64,000 nucleotides of DNA from Lachnospiraceae bacterium (lineage in GTDB: Bacteria > Bacillota > Clostridia > Lachnospirales > Lachnospiraceae). Position numbers and translations under genes: made by a program. This document shows positions 35,610 to 44,353 of this stretch, piece by piece. The notes beneath the pieces are model-generated. The model searched no databases, had not been told where the DNA came from, and saw nothing but the letters and a program-made list of their open reading frames with translations. The DNA lies in contig CAJTIU010000026.1 of NCBI GenBank assembly GCA_910576335.1, positions 18,744 through 82,743 of the forward strand, written 5' to 3'. The first letter of the stretch is position 1, and the number at the start of each line of letters is the position of its first letter.

Positions 35610-37118
35610 TCAGATTTTCCACTCTATCTGAACACGGTCGCTGGTCGCTCTGATTGTCAAAATCAGAATGTCAGCGGCTTTTCTTTTGTCGTCGAAATCA
35701 ATGCTGTTCCAGTTATCAAGATAATACGACAGCTTCTTGATCTGCTGGGGCGATATGGTTTCAACGCTCAACTCGGCGATTGCCTTTGAAATGGTCTGGC
35801 GGCGGGTGTCCAGTTCTTCGATTTTCTTGTTGGCGTAGGCAAGCAAGGTCGCATTGGCTCCGGTCAGCGTGTCCAGCAGCTTTTCAATTTCTGCCTCCAC
35901 CTGTGCCAGCTCCACTTGATAGGCCGTCAACTTCGGATTGGCTTTTTCCTCTTTGCCGTGGAGAAATTGGAAGTCTTTGAACTTCTCCTGCATAGCCATG
36001 AAAATAAACTGTTCAAATTCGTCCTTGTGGATTTTCCCGCAGCCCGGGCAGCCCTTGTTTTCCGTCCGTTTGGTACAGCGGAAATATCCGGCTCCATTCG
36101 GTACACGGGTCGCTTTCAAAGCATATCCGCAATGCCCGCATTTGATTTTTCCCGCAAGCCATGTGTTCTTTGGTTTCCGGCCCTGCTGGAAGGTCGTATT
36201 GGTCATTAGTTTTTTTCTGCATTTCAGCCATACATCCGAAGGAATAAGGGCTTCATGGGGAGCAATCACAAGTATCTGGTCTTTCAGGCACCTGTCCTTG
36301 TCCTCCTTCACATCCCGGCCCTGATAGAGATAGCAGCCGTTTGTTCCGGCAAAATCGGCGGCATCGTTGACGATGGCCGCGCCCTGGCTCTTGAAAAACT
36401 CGTACAGCTCCAAGTCGGCCTGTGCGTAAACGGGGTTCCGCAAAAGCTGGGAAAGAAATGTACGGAACATGGACTTGCCATAAATTTTAATGCCCTGTTC
36501 CTCAAAGTACCGGGTAATATCTCCGAAAGAGGTTTCCGGCTCTGCGTACATCTCAAACATCAGCCGTACATGGTCAGCGGCTACGGGATCGGCAACCATT
36601 TTCTTTGTGCGGATACCCTCTACCACCGTAGGCTCCAACTGGTAGCCATAGGGGGCTTGCCCGCTCATGTGGAAGCCTTTCAGACACCGGGAATAGTAGG
36701 CGTCTGTGACGCGCTTCTGGATTGTCTCGCGTTCAAGCTGGGCGAATACAATGCAGATATTCAGCATGGCCCGTCCCATCGGGGTCGAAGTGTCGAACTT
36801 CTCCGTAGACGATACAAATTCCACATCGTACTCTTGAAACAGCTCCATCATGTTTGCAAAGTCCAGAATGGAGCGGCTGATCCGGTCCAGCTTGTACACG
36901 ATAACGCGCCGTACTTTACCTTTGCGGATCTCGCCCAGCAGCTTTTGAAACTCCGGCCTGTCCGTGTTCTTGCCGGAATAGCCTTTGTCTTTGAATATCC
37001 GGCAGTTCCCACCTTTCAGCTCATACTTGCAAAAATCAATCTGGCTTTCAATGCTGATACTGTCCTTGCGGTCTACTGATTGTCTGGCGTAAATGCAATC
37101 TTCTCTGATAAATTCCAT
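35610..37118 (-). CDS. Large serine recombinase of the ICE
   Basis: 502 residues from ATG 37118 (AAAGGAG upstream; a longer frame reaches 37154). The catalytic domain has YARQSVDRKDSISIESQ (nucleophile Ser14), YKLDRISRS and the GRAMLNICIVFAQLERE helix. A recombinase domain (YGYQLEP onward) and a zinc-ribbon CGHCGYALK...CTKRTENKGCPGC follow, then a coiled coil and C-terminal tail. It drives integration and excision and lies at the element end, as usual. It has its own promoter. Confidence 0.9.
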   Translation of the reverse strand: MEFIREDCIYARQSVDRKDSISIESQIDFCKYELKGGNCRIFKDKGYSGKNTDRPEFQKLLGEIRKGKVRRVIVYKLDRISRSILDFANMMELFQEYDVEFVSSTEKFDTSTPMGRAMLNICIVFAQLERETIQKRVTDAYYSRCLKGFHMSGQAPYGYQLEPTVVEGIRTKKMVADPVAADHVRLMFEMYAEPETSFGDITRYFEEQGIKIYGKSMFRTFLSQLLRNPVYAQADLELYEFFKSQGAAIVNDAADFAGTNGCYLYQGRDVKEDKDRCLKDQILVIAPHEALIPSDVWLKCRKKLMTNTTFQQGRKPKNTWLAGKIKCGHCGYALKATRVPNGAGYFRCTKRTENKGCPGCGKIHKDEFEQFIFMAMQEKFKDFQFLHGKEEKANPKLTAYQVELAQVEAEIEKLLDTLTGANATLLAYANKKIEELDTRRQTISKAIAELSVETISPQQIKKLSYYLDNWNSIDFDDKRKAADILILTIRATSDRVQIEWKI

Positions 37119-37166
37119 ATTGGGCTCCTTTCCCTGTTGGAATGGAGCTACCAACCTTACAAGTAT

Positions 37167-37195
37167 ATTATACTATCAGCAGCCCCGGACAACAA
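37167..37195 (-). promoter_or_regulatory. Promoter of the ICE recombinase
   Basis: Minus-strand TTGTTG (37190-37195) and TATAAT (37167-37172), 17-base spacer, 50 bases before the start codon. Confidence 0.6.
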
Positions 37196-37207
37196 TGTTG
37201 CGAATGA

Positions 37208-37384
37208 TTAGTGAAAGCTGTCTCCGTATTTACTGAACACTTCATACAAACGCTGTTCAATCTCTTTTCTGCGCTGTTCCTTCTCCTTCGGAGGGAGAAC
37301 CGGCGTGAGATTTTCCAGCACAATGGTTTTCCCTTGAAATGCGACAGACTTTGTTTCTCGTTCATAGGTGACAGTTTGTGCCAT
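37208..37384 (-). CDS. Small conserved ICE protein, 58 residues
   Basis: Starts MAQTVTYERETKSVAFQGK with GGAGG upstream and ends YEVFSKYGDSFH. It has a beta-rich first half, then LENLTPVLPPKEKEQRR and a charged helix. I recognise it only as a type of short protein encoded near recombinases of such elements. Function unknown. It lies between the recombinase and another small gene on the same strand. Confidence 0.6.
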   Translation of the reverse strand: MAQTVTYERETKSVAFQGKTIVLENLTPVLPPKEKEQRRKEIEQRLYEVFSKYGDSFH

Positions 37385-37449
37385 TGGAAACCTCCTTTTC
37401 AAAGCGTGTGTATATGCCAGCCTTTCCCTCTTGTCCTGTGGGGAAATAT

Positions 37450-37480
37450 CAAAGGGCGGCCCCCGCAGGTGCCGCCCTTT
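37450..37480. repeat. 11-bp stem hairpin between small ICE genes
   Basis: CAAAGGGCGGC (37450-37460) pairs with GCCGCCCTTTG (37470-37480). Possible attenuator or terminator between the two small minus-strand genes. Confidence 0.5.
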
Positions 37481-37492
37481 GAGCTTCCTCCA

Positions 37493-37515
37493 CTTCGGGT
37501 CCATGTGGCCCGAGG
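37493..37515 (-). repeat. ICE 23-bp hairpin copy 1 (divergent)
   Basis: Left arm CTTCGGGTCC and right arm TGGCCCGAGG; the most diverged of the 12 copies. It lies next to the stop of the 67-residue gene at 37516. Confidence 0.6.
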
Positions 37516-37719
37516 TCAGTAGGAACTGGAATAAAACTTTTCTTTGGCATCCTGCACGCTGTTGAGGTCAAAGACTTCATAGAGCTGCCCCACAACGCGC
37601 CGTATGTCCTTCTTTGAAAAGCCGCAGTCCTCCATAGCCATAATGACATATCCCCGGCAAGCGTCATTGCTCCATTCATCCTGTTCCATGCCGGGCATCA
37701 TTCCAACTGTCTTTTCCAT
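37516..37719 (-). CDS. Small conserved ICE protein, 67 residues
   Basis: MEKTVGMMPGMEQDEWSND opens at ATG 37719 with AAAGGAG upstream; CRGYVIMAMEDCGFSKKDIRRVVGQLYEVFD is predicted helical and regulator-like. The frame is open far upstream (to 37887) but the ribosome site supports the internal start. Family name not known to me; such short proteins are common in Firmicute ICEs. Confidence 0.6.
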   Translation of the reverse strand: MEKTVGMMPGMEQDEWSNDACRGYVIMAMEDCGFSKKDIRRVVGQLYEVFDLNSVQDAKEKFYSSSY

Positions 37720-38227
37720 AAAAGCTCCTTTTGAGAAAAGGGAGGGAAGCCCGCCGGAATAGGTCAGCCTGTCATCAGACAACGGAGCCGGAGGGCTCCC
37801 CTCTATATTGGTTTCCTTTACAGACACACCGGACGGGCATAGGCTCTTTGCCCCATAGTATTTCAACTCTCTCCATTCTGATGGCAAGGCGTCCTCATTG
37901 CCTGCGACGGCTCACGGCTTGCAAGACCGCTTCAACGCTCGGACTGTGACTAAACGCAAGTATCCGGGTTATGTGCCTGTTCCGGTAGAGCCAGCCTTGC
38001 CCCACCTATGGCATGAGCCTGATCGCTCGCCCTGCTTTATAAAGACTGTATTCTTCAAAACAGAGGTCATGGCGGGCCTGTCACACGGCACATTTCCCTT
38101 CGTATCCGGGTGCCTTTTTATTCAATTTTCAATCTGCATGAGGACTTGTCTGAACCTCGGGCCACCGTGACCCGAAGTTTTTTGTCTCTCATAAGCCATT
38201 TCATTTTTTGGCCTAAATCGGTACACC
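37720..38227 (-). other. GC-rich leader, possibly a structured RNA
   Basis: 500 bases without a supported gene upstream of the small ICE genes and just after the sigma-like gene. Several local complementary stretches are visible (for example GGGGAGCCCTCCGGCTCC, minus strand). Frames on both strands here lack ribosome sites. It may be a long 5' leader. ICE hairpin copy 2 lies at its right end. Confidence 0.35.
38155..38177 (-). repeat. ICE 23-bp hairpin copy 2
   Basis: Arms CCTCGGGCCA and TGACCCGAAG with triloop CCG. The two non-Watson-Crick positions become G-U pairs only in the minus-strand transcript. Plus strand continues TTTTTTG. Confidence 0.75.
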
Positions 38228-38650
38228 TCACAGAAAGTTTTTCAAAAATTTTTCCAAGTTCCGCAAGCCGCGTTCAATCGCTACACGCACAACCTTTTCA
38301 TCTACGCCCTCGGCTCTCGCAATCGCTCTCTTACTCATGCCAAGAATAAAGTGTGCGTAGATGCGTTTTGCCTGTTTGTCCGGCAGGCTGCTGATTGCGG
38401 CATGGAGCTCCTGCATGGTCACTTTCTGTTCGTACAGCTCATGGGGCGAAAGGGCAACAAAAACAGCCTCATGCTCCAGCCCATCATCCCGATCAAGGGA
38501 GTAATAGGCTTTGTGGCGATATGTCCGCAGACGATAGGCCGCCTCCTTACGGTCAAACTCTTTGAACATATCGGCAATTTCCTCCGACACCTCCATGAAA
38601 CAATCTGATGTATAGAATGGGTAATAGTCCCGCAAATTGATGATAGCCAT
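38228..38650 (-). CDS. Sigma-70-like small regulator
   Basis: 140 residues, ATG 38650 after ATGGAGGT. The N-terminal half is charged and helical. The C-terminal half resembles sigma region 4: LHAAISSLPDKQAKRIYAHFIL followed by the helix-turn-helix MSKRAIARAEGVDEKVVRVAIERG. This type of short sigma-like protein is common in Firmicute conjugative elements and may activate transfer or excision genes. The frame is open upstream to 38845 but lacks a ribosome site there. Confidence 0.7.
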   Translation of the reverse strand: MAIINLRDYYPFYTSDCFMEVSEEIADMFKEFDRKEAAYRLRTYRHKAYYSLDRDDGLEHEAVFVALSPHELYEQKVTMQELHAAISSLPDKQAKRIYAHFILGMSKRAIARAEGVDEKVVRVAIERGLRNLEKFLKNFL

Positions 38651-38725
38651 ATACTTACCTCCATTTCGGTTGTGGGTTGATGAGTGACCGAAACGAAGGC
38701 GGCGGGGAACGACACCGAGGAATGA

Positions 38726-38748
38726 CCTCGGGCCAACATGACCCGAAG
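38726..38748 (-). repeat. ICE 23-bp hairpin copy 3
   Basis: Arms CCTCGGGCCA and TGACCCGAAG, triloop ACA, 76 bases upstream of the sigma-like gene start. Both arm deviations are G-U compatible in the minus-strand RNA. Confidence 0.75.
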
Positions 38749-39000
38749 CCGTCCCATGAGAACGCAAAAGCGCCCGGGCGGCATGAAGCCACACGGACGC
38801 ATGAAATAACATAATAGTTAAGGTTCCAAAAAATTTCATATACATAGCCGGAATAACCCGAAGGTGGAGCTATGCTTTTTTTAACTGGTGCAGATCATGG
38901 GGACTGCGAAAGAGTAAAATAGACACGGCGGCATCCTCCTAATTGCCGCCGGGAAATTGCATAATAAAAGGGTCGTCGTTAGGTTCTCAGACAAAAGGAA

Positions 39001-39028
39001 GCGGCGGCTCTGTTTTCAAAGCCGCCGC
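39001..39028 (-). terminator. Hairpin downstream of the immunity operon
   Basis: GCGGCGGCT (39001-39009) pairs with AGCCGCCGC (39020-39028). Together with the stem near 39062-39089 it probably ends the minus-strand ABC operon. Confidence 0.5.
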
Positions 39029-39099
39029 ACGATAGAATGGGCATATCAATATGGCTGCTGTACGACGGCTTTTTTTCTTTTGCCGTCGTCCGGCAGCAA

Positions 39100-39855
39100 T
39101 TAGTTTTCAATTTTTTTCTTATGGGAAAAGACTATCAATCCAATCAGAAACATCACGATAAGGCAAAGTACAATGCTGATACATCCGCCGATGGTAGCCG
39201 GTACAGGGGCTTCATAGTAAGTAGATTTATCCGAGAAAAACATGGACACACGGTATGCGAAGCTGCCCGGAATGACAAAGCCTCTTTCTGAACCGATGAA
39301 CAGGCAGGATGCAAAACCATATATAACCCCTACTACGCTTGTCACAATAATATTGCGGCTTAGATTGATAACGATTGCTCCCAGACAAGTAGTTATCAAA
39401 ACAATAACACAGGCTTCCATTCCAAACCCGATTGCCAGATTTACAAACAGGGAAATATCTCCTGTCATTTTGCCTGCTCCATTGAGTATCGCTACAAGCA
39501 GGCCGAATGAGATAAACAGAACCGCCGCAAATCCAATGCCGATAAAGATGCTGACTACGACTTTTGATAGGAATAGCTTCTTTTTTGAAAAGCCGTATGT
39601 AATCCAGTTGATGTAAGTCTTATTCTTGTACTCTTGATAAAACAATGAACCAATCAGAATAAAGATTACCATAGGGAAAAACATGGAAAACTGGTTGTTC
39701 ATAAAAAAGAACAAGTCATCCAGCGCTTGTGTGCTATCGTTGAAAATTGCGCCTGCGCCGCCGGTGATGATGGGAAGAAGCGACAATAACAGGAGAAACA
39801 CCATAAACCATTCCCGCTTCAACTTGGAAAACTCATTTTTAATCAACATTCCCAT
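39100..39855 (-). CDS. ABC-2 permease, lantibiotic-immunity type
   Basis: 251 residues with six predicted membrane helices (for example FMVFLLLLSLLPIITG, FPMVIFILIGSLFY, SIVLCLIVMFLIGLIVF). Overall similarity is to permeases of bacitracin/lantibiotic self-protection transporters (MutE/EpiE/LanEG type). It overlaps the end of the ATPase gene at 39855 and forms a transporter with it. It probably expels peptide antibiotics from the membrane. Confidence 0.8.
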   Translation of the reverse strand: MGMLIKNEFSKLKREWFMVFLLLLSLLPIITGGAGAIFNDSTQALDDLFFFMNNQFSMFFPMVIFILIGSLFYQEYKNKTYINWITYGFSKKKLFLSKVVVSIFIGIGFAAVLFISFGLLVAILNGAGKMTGDISLFVNLAIGFGMEACVIVLITTCLGAIVINLSRNIIVTSVVGVIYGFASCLFIGSERGFVIPGSFAYRVSMFFSDKSTYYEAPVPATIGGCISIVLCLIVMFLIGLIVFSHKKKIEN

Positions 39856-40544
39856 TATGCTTCCTCCCTCTGGCCGGAAGTCATAATATCCTCATACAGC
39901 GCTTCCAGTTCTTTTTCGTTAAAGTCGTTTTCTATAATCTTAATGATTTTTCCGCCACGAATGAAAATAAGAACATCCGTTATGGCGGCGATCTCCGTCA
40001 GATTATGGCTTGATACCAAAATACAGTGTTGGGGAGATTTTAAGCGTTCTTTCAGGAGCAGCCGAATTTCCTTTATCCCCATCGGATCAAGGCCGTTGGT
40101 GGGTTCGTCCAGCAGCAAATATTGAACATTGCCTAAAAACGCGCGGGCAATTCCCAGCCGTTGGCGCATCCCCAAAGAAAGTTGAGAGAACAGCTTTTTC
40201 CGGGCGTCCAGCAGATTGACTTGCGTGAGCGCCGCTTCAATATTGGGCTGTTTCAAACCTAAATACTGTGCGTGGAGCTTCAAATTTTCCTCTACGGTGA
40301 GCCGTGGGTAAAAAGCTGGGTATTCAATCAAACTTCCAAAGCACCTGCTGGAAACGGGCTGCCCATCCGAAAGGATTTCTCCTGAAAAAGCGGTCAGGCC
40401 CAGCATGGACTTGAACAGCGTTGTTTTACCGGCCCCGTTCGGCCCCAAAATGCCATAGATTTTTCCTTGCTCTAAAGTAAGATTGATGTTGGACAGCAAG
40501 GCGACATTTCCAACATTCAGATTTACATTTTTGATTTGCAGCAT
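39855..40544 (-). CDS. ABC transporter ATPase, lantibiotic-immunity type
   Basis: 229 residues. Walker A GPNGAGKTTL, Q-loop region SLIEYPAFYP, signature LSLGMRQRLGIARAF, Walker B YLLLDEPTNGLDP and H loop VSSHNLTE: all catalytic residues are present. The layout matches LanF/BcrA-type ATPases. ACGGAGG precedes the start. It is paired with the permease at 39100-39855 and preceded by a 57-residue membrane protein gene. Confidence 0.9.
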   Translation of the reverse strand: MLQIKNVNLNVGNVALLSNINLTLEQGKIYGILGPNGAGKTTLFKSMLGLTAFSGEILSDGQPVSSRCFGSLIEYPAFYPRLTVEENLKLHAQYLGLKQPNIEAALTQVNLLDARKKLFSQLSLGMRQRLGIARAFLGNVQYLLLDEPTNGLDPMGIKEIRLLLKERLKSPQHCILVSSHNLTEIAAITDVLIFIRGGKIIKIIENDFNEKELEALYEDIMTSGQREEA

Positions 40545-40556
40545 GAAATACCTCCG

Positions 40557-40730
40557 TTATTGAAAAAAGATGAAAAGCAAAAAGGCCACAGCATAAATCA
40601 AAAATGAAATCCCGATAGGTTTTGACTTCTGTTTTAACCCTTTTAGACCATCGCTCAATATGCCGTTCAGGGCAATGAGCAGACACACCGCCAAAGCGAT
40701 GATAGAAACCACTAAAGCTACTTTAACCAT
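40557..40730 (-). CDS. 57-residue two-helix membrane protein in the immunity operon
   Basis: Starts at ATG 40730 with a perfect TAGGAGGT site and ends 13 bases before the ATPase gene. It encodes VALVVSIIALAVCLLIAL (helix 1), a short loop GLKGLKQKSKPIGIS, and FLIYAVAFLLFIFF (helix 2). Family not recognised. Its position as first gene of the transporter operon suggests an accessory subunit or an immunity peptide, by inference. Confidence 0.65.
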   Translation of the reverse strand: MVKVALVVSIIALAVCLLIALNGILSDGLKGLKQKSKPIGISFLIYAVAFLLFIFFQ

Positions 40731-40836
40731 TGTTTATACCTCCTATGGCTCATACTGTACCAAAGAGGTTTAGGAATTGTTTATGAAAAGTCTAAGGAAA
40801 GTCTAAGGATAAAAAAAGAGCTGCCGAAGCAGCCCT

Positions 40837-41739
40837 TTATGGACCAACAATAGGAAATACGATTTGAATTGTAAAGATACCATTTTGCAGAGAGGCCGAA
40901 ATTTTTCCATCCATACGGGTCACAAGTCTTTGAGCAATCGCCAGCCCCAGCCCTGTTGTCTTTTTTGTCCGCGATTGATCGGTCGTGTAAAAACGGTCAA
41001 ACAAATGAGGAACATCCTCCTGTTGAATACTATTTGAGGCATTTTCAATGGTTATCACAGTTTGGGACTTCTCTAAAGCTGCGATAATCTGATAATTTCC
41101 TTCCCCGTGGGCAAGGGCATTATAGACCACATTTGAAAATATCCGGGTCAATGCATCTGGATCGCCCCAAATGATAGCCGGTGTACTTGGGATAGCGATA
41201 TGGGGAATACATTTTTTCTGTTCAAAATCGCCGTAGTAAGAGGCGACAACATCCCGAAGTACGCTGTGAATATCCGTGTTTCTGCAATTTAGTTTTAGTT
41301 CATCGGCTTCAATCCTTGCAAATTCAAAGAGTTGGTCGAGAAGCAGCTTCACAGCAGAAATTCGCTCTCCCGCTATCGTTACATATTCTTTTTGCTCCCC
41401 AGTTAAATCCTGTTCCTGTAAAAGCTGAATATAGCCGTTTGCCGTTGCCAGCGGAGTTCGCAAGTCATGTGACAGACTTGTAATAGTATCTCGAAATAGG
41501 GCATCGCTTCTTTCGATTTCTTGCCCCATGCTGCGATACTTTTTCAGAAGATGATTGATACTTGCGGCCAAATCCTGTATCGGGCGATCCGTTTGTTCTA
41601 CCATGATTTCTGTTTGTGTATCTCGATCAATCAGAAAATCAATTTGCTTTTTGAGTTCACGGATCAGTTTTCGTTGATAAATCAGTTTGAGCAGCAGGAA
41701 TAAAGAGAGTGTTGCCAATAACGCACATAACACAAGCAC
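40837..41739 (-). CDS. Sensor histidine kinase of the immunity cluster
   Basis: 300 residues. A single N-terminal membrane helix (LCALLATLSLFLLLKLI) and almost no extracellular loop resemble intramembrane-sensing or bacitracin-type kinases. HisKA has TSLSHDLRTPLATANGY; HATPase_c has the N box VVYNALAHGEG and G box TTGLGLAIAQRLV. The start is probably GTG 41739. It is the cognate kinase of the response regulator at 43470-44168, separated from it by an ABC transporter; all are on the minus strand. Confidence 0.85.
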   Translation of the reverse strand: MLVLCALLATLSLFLLLKLIYQRKLIRELKKQIDFLIDRDTQTEIMVEQTDRPIQDLAASINHLLKKYRSMGQEIERSDALFRDTITSLSHDLRTPLATANGYIQLLQEQDLTGEQKEYVTIAGERISAVKLLLDQLFEFARIEADELKLNCRNTDIHSVLRDVVASYYGDFEQKKCIPHIAIPSTPAIIWGDPDALTRIFSNVVYNALAHGEGNYQIIAALEKSQTVITIENASNSIQQEDVPHLFDRFYTTDQSRTKKTTGLGLAIAQRLVTRMDGKISASLQNGIFTIQIVFPIVGP

Positions 41740-41746
41740 GCCACTA

Positions 41747-42511
41747 TCACCGCCTTTCCAGACTGCGTAAATCCAGCTTTTGAAACAGGGAAAAAGACAT
41801 GACTGTTGGTAAAAAAAGATATGCGGCTAATGTAATCAAAATAGGCATGAAATCTTCCGCAAGGGTATTTATCCGCAAACTGTGGGATAGCCCTACAATC
41901 CAATATTTGTAGAGCGAATAATCCATGTCCAATGCTGCACTTATCTTTGTGAGATATAGATACAAAACTCCCAGCAGAAAAAAAGCGACAACGGTAACGA
42001 TAATTCGATGCCGCAGCAGGTAACTTATCAGATTGAGAACAGCGGTATAGCCCAAAAAACAAAGGCATTGGATCAGGAGAAAGGTTCCCATTGCAGGTAG
42101 TGAATATTCTATGTCATGCCGGGCTGTCCCCATCATCAGAATAGACAAATACGCAACCCCAAAGCATACAAGCAGAAAAAAGAAAACACTAATCCATGCC
42201 GCCAGTAGCTTACCGAAGAACACCTGCGCCCTGTTTGCCCCTTTAGAAAGTGCCATGCTGTATGAGCCGGTATGAAAATCTTCTGTAAAGTATAGGCACA
42301 AAAACAATGTGAGTGGAAAGATCAGACTATAATCCGAAAACAGAAACTCCGTAAACGGAACCAGCGATACAGCGGAAAGCATACCACTTACCGAGTTATG
42401 ATAAAATGTCAAGGCAAGCGCAAAGACAAAAAACGCAGCCAATGCAAGGCATCCAAAAAACAGGCGACTTTTGCGGATGCGAAACAACTCACTTTGCATA
42501 GTCTGGATCAT
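41747..42511 (-). CDS. ABC-2 permease of the second transporter
   Basis: About 254 residues from ATG 42511, with AGGAGG 8 bases upstream. Six predicted helices, including FFGCLALAAFFVFALAL, SLIFPLTLFLCLYF and VTVVAFFLLGVLYLYL. It resembles permeases of the lantibiotic immunity group. It overlaps the 3' end of the ATPase gene, so the pair is coupled, and the kinase gene follows directly, as often seen where kinase and transporter sense the same peptide. Confidence 0.8.
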   Translation of the reverse strand: MIQTMQSELFRIRKSRLFFGCLALAAFFVFALALTFYHNSVSGMLSAVSLVPFTEFLFSDYSLIFPLTLFLCLYFTEDFHTGSYSMALSKGANRAQVFFGKLLAAWISVFFFLLVCFGVAYLSILMMGTARHDIEYSLPAMGTFLLIQCLCFLGYTAVLNLISYLLRHRIIVTVVAFFLLGVLYLYLTKISAALDMDYSLYKYWIVGLSHSLRINTLAEDFMPILITLAAYLFLPTVMSFSLFQKLDLRSLERR

Positions 42512-43397
42512 TCTTTGCACCTCCTGTCATTTTCAAAAGATAGTCGGTCGGCTCCATACCGGCAAGCCAGATTTCTGATACCTCTATCCCGGAACGAACC
42601 AGCAGAGCATTGATTTCCCCGGATTGCTCGTTACAATTAAAAACTCGTATTATATCATGGCTTAACACTTCAAAATCGGGGTACTGCTGGCTTAAAATGG
42701 TGATAGCTCGTTCTAATTGTGGCGTTCTTATCTTTATGCACCGCTGACAGCATTCATTTAATTCCCCAGCCGTAAGCTCACAAATCAGCTTTCCGTCTGC
42801 CATTACGCCATATTTGGATGCAATCCGGGAAAGCTGTGAATAATCTTGTCCAGAGATCAGAAGCGTGGTACGGTTCATTTCATACAGATAGGCCAGAACA
42901 GAGATCAGATGTTCACATTCTCCTTTATCCATCCCGGAAAAAGGATCGTCCAATATTATAAAATCTGGATTTCCCAAAAGAGCAACCGCCAAATTCACTA
43001 ATCGTTGGGTCGATAATGGCAACCGCCGTACCGCCGTTTTCTCTTTCAGGTTCAAATGCAATATATCCTGAATATGGCTTTCTGTGCTTCCGAAAGCGGA
43101 AGAAAAATAACGAAGCATATTAGCTGGTGATAGGGAGCCGATTGTTACAGGCTTTTGAGGTACAAATCCAATCCGACGGCGCTCCTGCTGATAGTCTGTA
43201 TTGCCAAATAATTTGAGCGTACCAGATTGAGGTCTAATTGCTCCTATAATGGCCTGCAACAGCACAGATTTTCCGGCATTGTGGCCGCCATATAGCGCAT
43301 AGATTTCTCCGCGCTTTACCTGAAATGTGATATTCTTAATCCCGTTTCCGTCCGGGAAAACATAAGTCAACCCGGCTGTTTCCAAAGCAGCCTCCAA
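42489..43397 (-). CDS. ABC ATPase with degenerate signature
   Basis: About 302 residues if translation starts at TTG 43397 after AAAGGGGATG; the frame is open to 43442. Walker A GGHNAGKS is complete. The signature reads PLSTQRLVNLA instead of LSGGQ, and Walker B ends IILDDPFSGMD with Asp where the catalytic Glu is expected. A C-terminal extension of about 80 residues is present. It may hydrolyse ATP slowly and act as a sensor with the permease at 41747-42511 rather than as a fast pump; this is inference. Confidence 0.75.
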   Translation of the reverse strand: MEAALETAGLTYVFPDGNGIKNITFQVKRGEIYALYGGHNAGKSVLLQAIIGAIRPQSGTLKLFGNTDYQQERRRIGFVPQKPVTIGSLSPANMLRYFSSAFGSTESHIQDILHLNLKEKTAVRRLPLSTQRLVNLAVALLGNPDFIILDDPFSGMDKGECEHLISVLAYLYEMNRTTLLISGQDYSQLSRIASKYGVMADGKLICELTAGELNECCQRCIKIRTPQLERAITILSQQYPDFEVLSHDIIRVFNCNEQSGEINALLVRSGIEVSEIWLAGMEPTDYLLKMTGGAKNDPDYAK

Positions 43398-43469
43398 ACA
43401 ATCATCCCCTTTCCATATAGTCTTATTGTAGCAGATCGCCATTCAAACTTTATAAGATTTCTCTAAGGA

Positions 43470-44168
43470 TTAACCTTGCATTTTGAATCCGAGGCCCCAA
43501 ACCGTCTGAATATACTTTTCCTCTGGATTGACATTGGCAAATTTCTTGCGAAGATTTCCAATATGGACATTGATCGCATTGTCATCCCCAATAAAGTTTT
43601 CATTCCATACACTTTCAAAAATATTGTTTTTCGTGAATACCTTTGAGGGTGCGGACATCAAAAGCTGTAAAATCAGATATTCGTACCTTGTCAAAGCAAT
43701 AGGGGTATTACCGATCTTAGCTTCCATAGCTTCTGTATCAAGGGACAAATCCTTAAAATGAAGCATCTTGCCATTATTGGAGCCGGTGGATTTTTGAGAG
43801 CGTCGCAGTACCGCTTCAATCCGCACCAGCAGTTCTTGATTATCAAATGGCTTTGTGATGTAATCATCCGCACCGTTTCGTATGAGGTTCACCTTGCTGT
43901 CTATATCCGTTTTAGCAGACACACCGATGATCGGAATATCCATTATGTTTTTTATCTTTTCCAACACGGTTTCTCCCGGTATGCCAGGAAGCATCAGATC
44001 AAGTAAAATCAAGTCAAAACTGCTTTTTTCTATCAATAGGAGAGCTTCACTTCCCGAATAGGCAGAAGTTACACAATAGCCATGATTGGTCAGAAGCCGC
44101 CTTGTCATATCATTAAGCAGAACATCATCTTCAATAATCAGAAGATGTGGGTGTGTTCCAGTTTCCAT
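43470..44168 (-). CDS. OmpR-family response regulator of the immunity cluster
   Basis: 232 residues. Receiver with IIEDD, phospho-Asp in LILLDLMLPGIPGE and Lys in ITKPFDNQE; winged helix with YEYLILQLLMSAPSKVFTKNNI, VHIGNLRKKF and TVWGLGFKM. First gene of the minus-strand cluster, with AAGGAGATAACAAT before ATG 44168. It likely activates both transporters when the peptide antibiotic is sensed. Confidence 0.92.
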   Translation of the reverse strand: METGTHPHLLIIEDDVLLNDMTRRLLTNHGYCVTSAYSGSEALLLIEKSSFDLILLDLMLPGIPGETVLEKIKNIMDIPIIGVSAKTDIDSKVNLIRNGADDYITKPFDNQELLVRIEAVLRRSQKSTGSNNGKMLHFKDLSLDTEAMEAKIGNTPIALTRYEYLILQLLMSAPSKVFTKNNIFESVWNENFIGDDNAINVHIGNLRKKFANVNPEEKYIQTVWGLGFKMQG

Positions 44169-44353
44169 ATTGTTATCTCCTTATCATTTCGCAAATTTCC
44201 GAATTAAAACTCAAATATTATTTTAATTATACCGCCTCCATTATATTAGGGCAAGGCAGAACCATTTTTTGAAATGAAATAAAATACAACATCACATCAA
44301 ATTTCATTACATTCTCATAATCTGACCCGAAATGTACAATGATATAGGGTGAT

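Larger units (their letters stand above)
38651..39099. other. Intergenic stretch with hairpins
   Basis: No gene seen. It holds ICE hairpin copy 3, a CATAGC/GCTATG stem (38844-38875) followed by TTTTTTT on the plus strand, GGCGGCA/TGCCGCC near 38926-38950, the strong stem at 39001-39028, and ACGACGGC/GCCGTCGT at about 39062-39089, next to the end of the immunity operon. Confidence 0.55.

Noticed and set aside
37720..37887. N-terminal extension of the 67-residue ICE protein
   Set aside because: Open frame, but AAAGGAG directly precedes the internal ATG 37719 and the extension is low in conserved-looking blocks.
37898..38170. Plus-strand frame in the ICE leader
   Set aside because: No ribosome site, odd composition, opposite to the transcription of the surrounding genes and ending in hairpin copy 2.
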